NCBI GenBank assembly: GCA_964036315.1
Contig: OZ038485.1
Coordinates: 74,286,048 to 74,350,047 of the forward strand
Length of the DNA stretch: 64,000 nt
Direction of reading: 5' to 3'
Source: Acanthosepion esculentum
Taxonomy: Eukaryota > Mollusca > Cephalopoda > Sepiida > Sepiidae
Shown here one piece after another: positions 38,201 through 50,200 of this stretch. The position numbers and the translations under genes were made by a program. The notes below the pieces were generated by a model, which was given only the letters and a program-made list of their open reading frames with translations, had not been told where the DNA came from and searched no databases. How positions within the stretch are numbered: the first letter of the stretch is position 1; every line of letters starts with the position of its first letter.

Positions 38201-41200
38201 GCGTGGCTGACCACATATGGAGAGAGAAGGGAGATCACCGTCCCCTGTCGGATCATGTTGAGATCATAGACAGGGAACACCATTGGAAAATTCGTAAACT
38301 TAAGGAATCAGCACATATGCTAGGCCACAAAAATCCCCTGAGTCGACCAAGCATAGAAATAAATACAATATGGGAACCAGTAATAAGGAGTGCCAGAGAA
38401 AAGCAATGATAACAAAGTTGCAATATGAGCTCTGGTAAAAACATGAAATGATAACAGCAAAAATTACAATATGAGCACTGGTAAAAAAATTGGTTGTTGA
38501 AGATATTAGGTTTATAATACCCAGAAATTCATATCCAGATGTCCTCAAGGACACATGGCACAGTGGATAAAGGCGTTGGTTAGATCCAGTGACAGACCCA
38601 AAGAGTGTGAGTTCAATACCCGGTTAACGCAGTGGAGAACTTTCAGAGGGAAAATTAGCAGGAAATAACTGATAACTGACATCCATCAAACATGGCACGT
38701 GGAACTAGAACAGTCTACCCCAGTGATCGAAATAAAGGGTTCAGATCGAAATTCCAACCACCTGAAGAAGGCCGGAGCGTACAACGGCTGAAACGTTGTG
38801 ACAAATATGGCGACAAAGATGAGGACAATAGTCCGACTAATGTAAATACTGTACATAATACCTCATCTCAGAAATATAGACAAACTTCAAATATCATAAA
38901 TATTTATTTTTAATCTTATATAACCGATAAAGAGTTAATTCAGAATTATTGATTTGTTTCCTACTTGATTTTCCGTACAAAGAATAAAATAGAATTCTGT
39001 TATATTTCGCTCGAAAATGTGTTTTAATTCTTCACATTTTTATTTAATAAAATATATCTTTTGTTACCAGCAACCGGAATATTTTCAAAATCGATACTGA
39101 AAAATTATAACAATTTTTTTTTTTTAATAGTCATTCAACATTTTTTCTGACAAATCTAAAAGCAAGTTTTACTGAATTATTTTTGTAAAGTTTCAGGAGA
39201 AATTTTCAAAATGTTAATATTTGGCATTGCAAAAAATTTTACTGAAATATCTTCAGGGATTTTTCTTCATGAGACTATAGAAAATATTTGTCCACACTTC
39301 GCAATTTTAAAAGTATTCATGATGTATCAGAATGGGGGTGTAACTGACCAAATATTTCCATAACGTATTCAGTATACAATTCATTCATTCATGAATGTGC
39401 TGAAAATTTCATTTAAATCGGGAAATTTCTTGATTTTTAGTATTTTTTTTTAAAACATAATAGCGTTTTTTGTTTTTTAGTTTTTTCGAAAAAAATGAAT
39501 CCATTTTGATAATAAAAGTTCCCAGATAATTAGAAAATCGCAAAAATTAATAAGAATAGAAATTATTAATGTAATAACTATTTTTCTATTGAATAATGTT
39601 AAAAATAAAGCGATAATAATTTTTAATTGGTATTAACTGACGAATAGCTTCAAGAGCAATAGTAAGTTTGAAATGATTAGTATCGATTTGGGGGGGGGGT
39701 ATTGGTGTCTCATCATTGAAAAGTTTGTAAAAATATTAAAATTAAATCAATAGACATTAATTTAAATTGTGTTTTTATTCATAATAAAAATAAATAATAA
39801 TAAAATTCAACAGATTTATCTTTTTTACTTAATGAGTAACTAGTATTAAAAAAATTTCATTTTAATTTTTCGAATTTGTCCAAAATATTTTCATACTTTG
39901 AAAATATTTCTCATATGATATGCCCTCAAGGAATTTCAATTATGTATTTTTAATATTCGATTAAACGTGTCTAGATTAACAATCGCGCGAAAGTAAATTA
40001 TTTTGATTAGTCAAAATAAATTTACTGCCGGGTGATTGCTGTTTTTTTTTTTTTTTTTTTGTAGTGGAGTACTAAATGGTCCCCCACCCAATAATCACTC
40101 AAAATATTTGTTATTGAATGAGGGTGTTTTATGTATGTCAGAGGAGGGAGTAAGTGCATGTTATGAGGATATGCAGGAAAGACTTGAAATAGTTAAGATT
40201 GTTGTGATCGGGAAAACATCACGGGCGGCTGTTCCACCAAGTAACGGTTTTCAGGAAGAAGCTGGCTTCTTTCTTACCAATGGAAAAAGAAAGAATAAGG
40301 ATTATCCGACCTTGTGTACGTGATATAGCGAGTCCGAATTATAAATGTCTGAACTGGTGGAACTAAAGAATGTAGCTCGTCTGAACATTTGCCATTGGGA
40401 TAGCAATATAGTATAATGATGTGCTTGCGATGTTTCGTCTGTGGAAAAGGTGATTCTTCGTCCACAAGGCGGAGTAAAATGCTTCTGAACTCTGGAAAGT
40501 GAGGATTGGGTAGCTCCATACCAGATATGGAAACAATTCTGCATTTTTCGCCTTTTGCAAAGATAGGGCACAGCATAGGATTGCAAATTCTCAAACTGGA
40601 ATAGAATGAGTCTAGTTGCAGATAGGAAGCTAAAGCCAGGTTTGACTCTTGAAGATAGAGTTCAAATTCTAAATAGTTGAGACGTAGATCCCTTAGATTA
40701 ATTTAGAAGATGGAGAACTTGGGGCCTATATTTGGTTTGTAACAACTGGATTTGATTCTACTGTTTTTTGTTTGTTTTATTTTTTGTTTTTTTAAAGCTG
40801 TGGTCATGGTTTGGTATGTAAAAGTGAACATCGAATTAGCCAAACAACAACAACAACACCCACATGTGAAATATCACTATCTGAATTGAATGTCAGAAAG
40901 TATAGCCGTAATGGAACACCGAATCATGGCATTCATAGGCCCAACGGAAACTATTACATGGTCCATAGCCATTTCACAAAATGCCAATACAGTATCCCTT
41001 ATATTATGCACCTCACTGTAAGGTTCGGGTTTCTGGCTATCAAACAGATAACGTCATCCCAGTAAAAAGATTATCTCCAGTACCCTTAATGAAGAGACAA
41101 AAAATCCATGAATGCGGAGAAAAATACAGACAAAAAGTTTAAAGGGATCCCGTGTCATCATCAGAAAATCAGACAGCAGGACTTCAGTCAGAATCATTCT

Positions 41201-44200
41201 CTAAGTGCGGAGCCCAGGCACGGAACCAAGCTCTCTCGCAAGTGAGGACTAGAAGACCTACTGGGTGAAAGCAAGGTTACAAAGGTTACTCTGAGAAGAT
41301 CTGACACGCCTTATCTCCGTTGAATTTAATATTACTATACGACTATAGGCCAGAGAATAAGTTTGAAATGACATGTTTCTAAGAAGCGTGAGTTGAAACT
41401 GCTAAACATAAGTAATTATTATGTAAAGTCTTAACTGTCTATACTTCTGAGATAAGGTATTATGTACATTATTCGGACTAGTGTCCTCATCTTTGTCGCC
41501 ATATTTATTACAACGTTTCGGTCGTTGTGCCAGAGAAAAGCGATAATAACAAAAATTGCAATATGAGCTCTGGTAAAACATGCAATGATAACAGCAAAAA
41601 TTACAATATGAGCACTGGTAAAAAAAATTGGTTGTTGAAGACATTAGGTTTATAATACCCAGAAATTCATACACATATGTCCTCAAGGACACATGGCGCA
41701 GTGGATAAAGGCGTTGGTTAGATCCAGTGACAGGACCCAAAGAGTGTGTGTTCAATACCCTGTTAAGGCAATGGAGAACTTTCAGAGGAGATAACTGATA
41801 ACTGGCACGTGGAACTAGAACAGTCTACCCCAGTGAGCGAAATAAAGGTCGAAACGTTGTAATAAAGATGGGGACAATAGTCCGAATAATGTAAATAATG
41901 TACATAAAGTCTTAACTTAGTAGCAGTTTCGTTATCGTCTATCCAAATGAAATACAAAAACCCATCTATTTCTAGGAATTTTTGTAATATTTCTCTAATA
42001 TATATTTTTCTCTGTTCTAAAAGAATAGAAGATTAATATCACTCATACAATTGCCAGAAAGACCGACCTTCAATAAACAAATAGAAAATTCCAAACTTAG
42101 AATATTGCAAATGGCTTCTCCATACGAATTCATCACTAAAAACAAAATATACCTAAATTCGCTTCCCGTAGACTAATTTAATCGATTCAGAATTTATTTA
42201 CATTTCATCTACGTGTAAATTTAGTAGTACATTATCATCGGAATATTTATGCTAAAATGATTCGATTGCATCCGAGCTTAGAGATTTCATGTTATAGATT
42301 ATAATTGTAAATGTATGTTTATCATTTTCACCAAGTGATATTTGTCTTCCTTTAGATGTGTGCTGCATTCCGTGGTGATGTCAATATCAATCTGGAAGTG
42401 AAATTAATGTACCGCTTTCCATCAGCTACCAAAGCACAAAGCAAGCAGCAATATATTGCAACGTATTTAACGCATATAGATGAGTAAGCAATCATTTTTA
42501 CAAAAGTATTCATGAATATCAGTAAGCAATTATATTTGTATATGTGTATAATATAACATTGTTAGGATAAACATTATTTGTATCACAAAGTCTTTTGAAG
42601 CAGTAGTCTTATAATCGCAGATTTCAGCCTTGCACTTGATTAGCTGCATTTAAAATAAGTTATTTTTCAGGGAAAACTCAGAATTCAAATCGGTACAAAA
42701 TGTTAGCTTGATTATAAAACTTACACTGTCAAAATATGTAATAATTGTCAGCTATAGTTTTGCTTAGTCCTCGTGTAATAGTAATTTGAATCTAATTAGA
42801 TTTGGCTTAATACCTGTTGCTTTTGCATAATTCTATTTATTCAAATTTATGTATATGATTGAAGAAAATTCATAAATCATAGTGACCAATGGAATGGTTA
42901 CAACTACAGGCCTTCAACTACTGATCGTATCAGACTATACACTCTCTCTCAAACTGCTCAGCGTAGTTGCAATATGAACCACAGATTGTGCGTGTGTGTT
43001 GAAGAAATATGAATGTGTCTGTATTTGTATTTTTATTTAGTTTATCGACAGAAAAATCAGCCAATGTTATTATGAAAATTAGCTTAAGATGTATCAACTA
43101 TTTGCTTAACGAATGTCTAATCTCATTGTTTTTTTTCCAGTTGGAAGTATATCTGCTTTGATATTTTAAAATCAGTCAAAGTCAACGGCGCAGTGTTACA
43201 TCTGTTGGAATCAATCGATATTAAACGTATCACAACCAAAGAAGATCTTTACATAGATTCGATTATTTTAACAAAGATTGCACAAAAAGAAGAAGCTTCA
43301 GGTAAAAATAGTTTCGTATTCATTTTTTTGCCATTTGCTAGAATATTTGTGAAACAAACTTCTTTTTGTGGAACGCTCTTCCGACTTCATGTTTTCCAGC
43401 CAACTTTGATCCTCAAAAACTTAAATTAAATACAATGTCAATCGCTATCTACTGTCTTGATTACTCTTCTTCTCGCTCTCTGATGTTTCTCTTTTTTCTT
43501 GTTCTTCCACTCTCATTAACCCAATGTGTCTTAGTGGCTTTACTGCCTTGCATTTGGTAATACAATAAAAAAAACCCACTAAACTGATTTATCAGATTTG
43601 GACAAAAACAAACCTAGGCTCAAAAGGCGATTAAAGTAAAAATAAAATAGTGGGACTACTAAGTAAGTTTCATTCTATTTAATGAACCTTGTATAGCTTC
43701 ATATCTTCGGTGCTAAATGCTAATTGACAAATACGTATATCCTTGTCAAGTGTATAACTTTAGTCTGTAACTCTCTAATGTATAAAAGCAACATCATTAC
43801 AAAAATACGTCGTAACTGTACTAATCGAATGTGATTAGCATAAATCAACATCACCAATACAATTTTATGAATTATATTAGTGACTGACAAAGTATTCTCT
43901 GTAAGTATCCTAGTTTAAAAATCATTAATAAAACGTTTATTTCTTGCTGTATATCAAGTAATGTTTTAATAAAATTAAGCAAGTTTAAGAAATATTTGTA
44001 TAAAGCATAAATTACGAAATAATACATGTTCCTTCATGGTTTTTCATGAAGTTTCCAAACTAATGACTGGCTTGTGCTTTCTTGTCCTTTGCTATTTGTG
44101 TTGTCGCAGATGGAACAAAGTAAAACATATTTTTTATTATCTGTACCCGTTGTGCTGACTTGTAAAGAGGTTATGTCTTTATCCATCTTTGAAACGAAAA

Positions 44201-47200
44201 TATAACAAACAAATCTGTACAGGATATATTTTCTTTCAGCACCTTTATAAAAATTAATTTTATTTTAATTTGTTTTTTTAATGTAGTCGTCGCGCTCGAC
44301 GATGCTGTGGCCTTTTACTAGGCAGGGATGCAATATGTTTTCTACCTATCATCTTGATGGCTGTATCGAACTGAAACTACTTATGCAAAATAAAATATTC
44401 TTTTCTTTACCCGGATTTACTTATCCATTAAAAAGCGGGATTTCTGCATTAAACGTCAGATATGAACTAATTGAGAGTTGTTTTATTTTTACTCTAGCGT
44501 AAACATTGAGATATTAGCGCCGGTCGATTCACATGAATTATTATGCTAAAATATGATATCTAAACGCTGTATTAAAATATTCATAAATGTATCTTCTTTC
44601 GCAATTGTATGCTACTAATATTTTTCACTTTATTTTAGTGCTTGCAAATGCTATGGTACGGCAGTTACCTCCTTTGAGCAACATTCTATCTATAAAGGAG
44701 CTGCAAGTTAAAAAACTTGGTCGCAGTTTGTATCGAATAACACTGGAATCCTACAACTGTACCGACAATTTATCACTATTTCAAACATTACCAAATAAGG
44801 TATGGGAATATGTTAAAAAATATTACCTTGTGAAATTATTCACTGATATAGCAAAATGTAGAAAATTAATACCTTTCCGTTACATTTGTAAGTTTTAAAA
44901 AAAAAATTAAAAATTGCACAAAGCGTGCATTTGACTAACAAATCATGTGAATATACAAGGGTGGTCTGAAAAATTCATAGGCTGACTATGAAGGAGTGAT
45001 GATAGAGCTGTGAAATATTTAATGCATTAATAGCTGCATTGTTTCTCTCCAGTTAGTGATATCACATCTGACTGTTCAAAGAAGACTTCAAAAGTAACTT
45101 GTAGTGACGTCTCTTGAAAATGTACAAAATTTGACATCGTGATGTCATCAAGTACCTGCAGAAAAAGGGTTTAGTCCCCAAAGACATTCATCCTGGCATG
45201 GTTGCTATATTAGAGGATGGTGCTCCAGCATTATCAAGTGCAAAAGTGAATAGCTGAATTTAGGAGACGAAGGGAGAATCTTGAAAAGGGCCCAAGATCT
45301 GGACGTCCTGCAACTGCCACCACATAGGAAAATAATGATCGTATTCACCAAATGGTGATTGTGTTTATTGACTATCTTCAAAACGATCACATCATCAACA
45401 GAGTACCATACTAACTTGCTGAGGTAGTTATGTAAGGGTATCAAGACTAAATACACTGGAAAAGTGACGAAAGGAGTCTTGATTTATCAGGACATTGCTC
45501 CAGTGCATGTCCTTGGTTCCAATGGCTGCTGTGCGTGACTGTAGCTTTTATCAACAGAATGAAAGCTTCTTCACCAATGGGATAGAAGCATCGCAACATC
45601 AATGTAAGAATTGTGCGGACTGCAAGTGGTACTTTTTAAAAAATAAAGTTCATTTGGCCACATGCCATGAGATTATCTTGGTCAGACTATGAACTTTCCT
45701 GCCGACCCTTGTAATAAAAGTGGATGTACTTTTGATGCAAATATTACTTATTCAAGTTTGCTTAAGACTACAAATTTTGATTGACCAAGTTTGTAATCGT
45801 GAAACTCGTTCAAATTATCTACAATATATTTATAATGCGTATGTTTCTCATACGTCTAAATTCGTTTGACCCTAAGCAGACAACTTAAATAGTGTTACTA
45901 GAATGTCCCTACAGCCAATATTAAGAGCCATTATTTACTCAAAGCGTTACAATTCACTATGCAAGCAATGTTAATATTTTTTTTCATGAAATTGTAATTG
46001 ATTATTCACATATTTAAGCAAATATTTACATATAAAAGCATGATATTGACCTGAAAATATAGGATTTTCAACAATTTCAGTGTGGTACACCTCGGATGTC
46101 TTGTTTGTTCCACTCATTAATATACTTAGAACAGTGTATATTTAATATCCAGCTGCTTCTCATCTTGGATTTCCTAATATCAGAATAAATTCATTGTTTC
46201 AATCTAACCCTCGATATTGCAGTATACATGGTCATGAAGAATGATGAGAGATCTGTAAGAAAAGCACTTTTTAGGTATAAATTTTACTGATCGATTTAAT
46301 GTTTTTCTCTTCCCTCTTCGACATTTTCTTTGACATCTAATGAAATAAGGTTCTATATGATAATGTGCCTCTACAGTATAGTAACCGCTAAAATGTACAT
46401 TATTTAATGGCATTAATCATTATTTACCAAATTATAAAGATATTAGACAATGAATAATGTTTCCTTTGCAGCTAACCTTGAATAGAAGTGAAAGTGTGAC
46501 AACCATCCCTGTAAATCAACTTCCTGCTGGTGTGTGGCGTCTGCAAGCAGCAAGTCCTCCTCTTGGGGGTTCCATCAGGTTACTCTTTCGCAATGAAGAA
46601 AGCGCTGGTAAGTTAGCATCGTGTGCATTAAATACATATAAAATAATTGACATCTCTTTAGATACTATTAAATTCGGTTGATATCTAGTATATCTGTCTC
46701 TTTCCTTCTCTATCTTTCTATGTATCTCTATATCTATCTCAATTACATATTTACCGTATAGTGGTAAATCGACAAATAAAAAAAATAACCATTTCTTCTC
46801 TGTTCAATCAAGGTAAAGAAATTGTAAATCTGTTGACAATATCTAAAATATGATTAGGATTAAATTTAACTGCCAATCATTAATATAAAAGACAAACAGT
46901 CCTTTTTTTCCTACAGATGAGGGACTGCTTAGATGTTATATTGTACTTTCAAATGATAATTTGAATGTGCTCTGCTGACATTTGTGAGAAAATTACTGGC
47001 GAAAGACGAAGCACAAATCAAATTACTTTTGGGATATTCTGCAATTGCATGTGCGGGCATATTCAAATTTTCATGTATGCTACCAGAGCAATACACAAAC
47101 ACATCAAGATATGCGTTTATTGAACAAAATACAACCAAAAAAACTCACTTCAGAAGAATATATGCGCAATTATTCAACAACCACAGGTCGTTTCTTAGTT

Positions 47201-50200
47201 TATCTTTTATCAACAGCAAAAAGATCATCTCTGCTCACAGCCAACATTGATGGACTCCACCTGCACTAATAACTTTTCTCCATTGCTGCAATGTCTTGAT
47301 GAAGTCGTTCACCGTGCTTGTCACTCACAGCACCAGTTTTTGCGAAATCTAAGAAATGAATCATCGACATGTTACAGCCAAGATGTTTATATGCCTTCAG
47401 GAAGTCATCCATCAGTTTTCTGCAATTTTCTGTTCTTTCATTACCCAGAAAGTTTATTGCTACTGACTTGAAATTTTTCTATGTAGATATTTTTCTGTCA
47501 ACATTTTAATCTAAAAGAAGTTTACGAATCATGGGACTTTTATAGTGTAAATCGTTGTACCCCAGCAGATAGTATCCCAAGGAAACAGAGTTACTGCCCC
47601 TTCCCGTTAATAAACCGCAATATTCACGCGTAACGCGTTTGCTATCAAAACCTATACAAATTATTATTAAGTCTTATCCCCTTCTACTAGATCTTCCTTT
47701 CACGACAGTTTTAATAGCAAACAAATAGTCAAAATGGACAGATTCCTGCGCCCAGATTGGATATCAAGTCGATAACTCGGAAAATCTATACCAACACTGG
47801 AAACTTATGTTTACCAATTATCTACGCACTGTTAAGAGTAATAAAAAAAAGTCGAGAAAAAAAAAAGAATTTTTTCGCATTAATTAATAGTATATCAGCG
47901 GCGGTATTTGAAATAAGCAATGCCAATGACTTTAACTCTGCAATGAGTGCCATTGATGTTACATACATCAAACCCATAAATATTGTGTACAATCGACACC
48001 CGCTCATTACACTTAAACAGCAACCAGACAAACAATAGACAATTTTATGCAAGACTTGGAAATCCAAGCTGTAACGGCCGAGGAAAACAAAACAATGCGT
48101 GCGAGATGCGTTTATCAATGGCATCATCTCCCCATCAATTCAACAACGCTTGCTCGAAAAATCCCCACTAACACTTCAAAAAGTGTATGGGGTGACCATA
48201 TCACTGGAGCAAGCAGTGCTACGAGCAAGGTATTATAATTACCGCTCCCATAATTTCTTCAGAGGAAAATGCCAATCTAGCTACATTACAAAAAGACGCT
48301 AGACCTAAAGAGATTTGTTTCTTCTGTGGAAACTCGCGTTATCCACATCATCTATGTCCTACCCGAAATGCTGATTGCAAAAAATGTTTTAAAAAAGGAC
48401 ATTAGGCCAAGGTATGTAGATCCCCTGTAAATTCTGCACTATATGATCCTGACCCTCCCAGTCTCGCTTGTCTAGGAACAAAAACAAAAGGTATTACCTT
48501 GACCAAATTCAAAATAAATGGGTACATTGTTGATGTCATGACAGATTCTGATAGCGTGGGAACCTTTATTAGCAAAAGCACCGCAAAAAATTGAATCTCT
48601 TCATCATACCGAAGTGAAAACAATAGCCCTGGCAGACCCTAACCAACACACAAAAATTGATGGTGAAGCGATAGTTAATGTCACTCTGAATAATAGGACA
48701 TATTTTGGCATGATAGTGGAAGTGATAAAAGAACTGTTCATTGACATCATCATAGGAAAGGACACCCTAAAAAAAGTATCACAGTGTGACTTTGAAATTT
48801 GATGGACCTGAAGATGAACTTATTGTCGCAGCTATCTCTAACAATAACCATTTCCCGCCATAGATGTTCTACTTCCTCCACTCTTTTCTCATCTTTCCGT
48901 TAATGCAACTCAAATATCCACTAAGTCACGCCGTCATTGTAACAGAGAGAGGTTGATGCACACACCCACATGAATGCACACACGCAAATATAACGTTTAT
49001 TGATTGAAAATGGAAAATACGATCTTCCGTGAAGTTACAAACTGTGTCAGCGCTATTAATAGGAAATAATCTAGAACAATGATATATGAAACCTAAGACG
49101 GCTAATGGATAAAGAGTGGATTTCAAATCGGATTGGGGAAGACTTGTTTATAAACAAATGCAAAGGGTAGGAGGTGATGTTTAATTTGGGTCATTAAGAA
49201 AAAAATAGACGAAAATAATATTTTTGATAAAAACATATTGAAGTAAATTGGACCGGGGAGGTAAGATGTATGTTTACCGCTAGCGAAATCTAATCTAAAC
49301 ATAAGTTGTATCCGCTGAATTTGACAATTGGAATGAACAAATTAGTTTTATCCACTAAGAGATTTGAAATAGATCTGAGTAAGCAACAGAAGCTTTGCAA
49401 ATACACGTGATTATGGCAACACTCATGTTAAGCGCGTGAACAACCTGGCTTATAACCGTCGGTTGCTATATTAACTCGAGATTTTGCTAATAAGGCAGTC
49501 GGGAGAGAATTCTCGAAGAGACGGGAGAGACCGCGATCGGTCGGCACATTGTTGTCACTGCGTGCCGTCACGTGCGTGGGCACCCGCAGCGACCATTACG
49601 GGTCGCGGTGCTACAGGCAGATGAGAAAGGCCGACGAGAAAGGCTGATGAGAAAGACAGACGGAAGAGGACAGTCGGGAGAGAATTCTCGAAGAGACGGG
49701 AGAGAATTCTCGAAGAGGCGGGAGAGACTGCCATTGGTCGGCACATCGTCGTTGCAGCATGCCGTCACTGCATGGGCACCCGCAGGCGACCGTTACGGGT
49801 CGCGATGCTACAAGGCCGACGAGAAAAGCTGATGAGAAAGGCCGACGAGAAAGACAGACAGAAGAGGCCAGACGAAAGAGACAGTCGTCGAGAGAGTCGG
49901 GAGAGAATTCTCGAAGAGACTGTCGCCGAGAGAGTAGAGAGACTGTCGTCGCAGTGAGTCGGTCCAGTGACGAGTCAGAGATAAGGACTTCAAGAAATAT
50001 CATCGTCGTTGTAGCAGTCGCATTGAAAAGCCGCTGAAATCTAACGTTTGTCATTTACGATAACAAACTGAAAAGCTACACTTACACATAGGCCTGGAAT
50101 TACGAGCCACACATCCTCCCAAGTCGATTGGAACGAGTTAATCACACACACACACACATCTCTCTGTTGGAAAATTGGTAGAGTAGTAGTCCTCTTTTCT

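Larger units (their letters stand above)
37826..38890 (+). mobile_element. Penelope-like element B: GIY-YIG ORF between inverted repeats
   Basis: A GIY-YIG endonuclease ORF (37945-38409) is followed by a 3' region with a tRNA-like box pair (38556-38620) and the terminal sequence also found at 14165-14400 and 41780-41925. The end of that terminal sequence is repeated at the 5' side in inverted orientation: 37826-37883 is an exact 58-bp reverse complement of 38796-38853. Penelope-like elements commonly carry an RT fused to a C-terminal GIY-YIG domain and often have an inverted terminal fragment upstream. Here the RT is absent. True outer ends not determined. Confidence 0.85.

Noticed and set aside
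38545..38640. Genuine tRNA gene
   Set aside because: A and B boxes are present, but no complete cloverleaf or acceptor stem can be paired, and the module recurs inside a repeat element.
38891..40199. Second hAT-like AT-rich transposon
   Set aside because: Similar composition to 24022-26057, but no terminal inverted repeats or target-site duplication were found.
40798..41064. Extra PKHD1L1-like exon between exons 14 and 15
   Set aside because: Its phase cannot join two phase-0 exons without a frameshift, and the sequence does not resemble fibrocystin-L.
49555..50054. Several long open frames on both strands in the GC-rich block
   Set aside because: They arise from the GC-rich tandem units, encode Arg/Ser-rich low-complexity sequence and match no domain.
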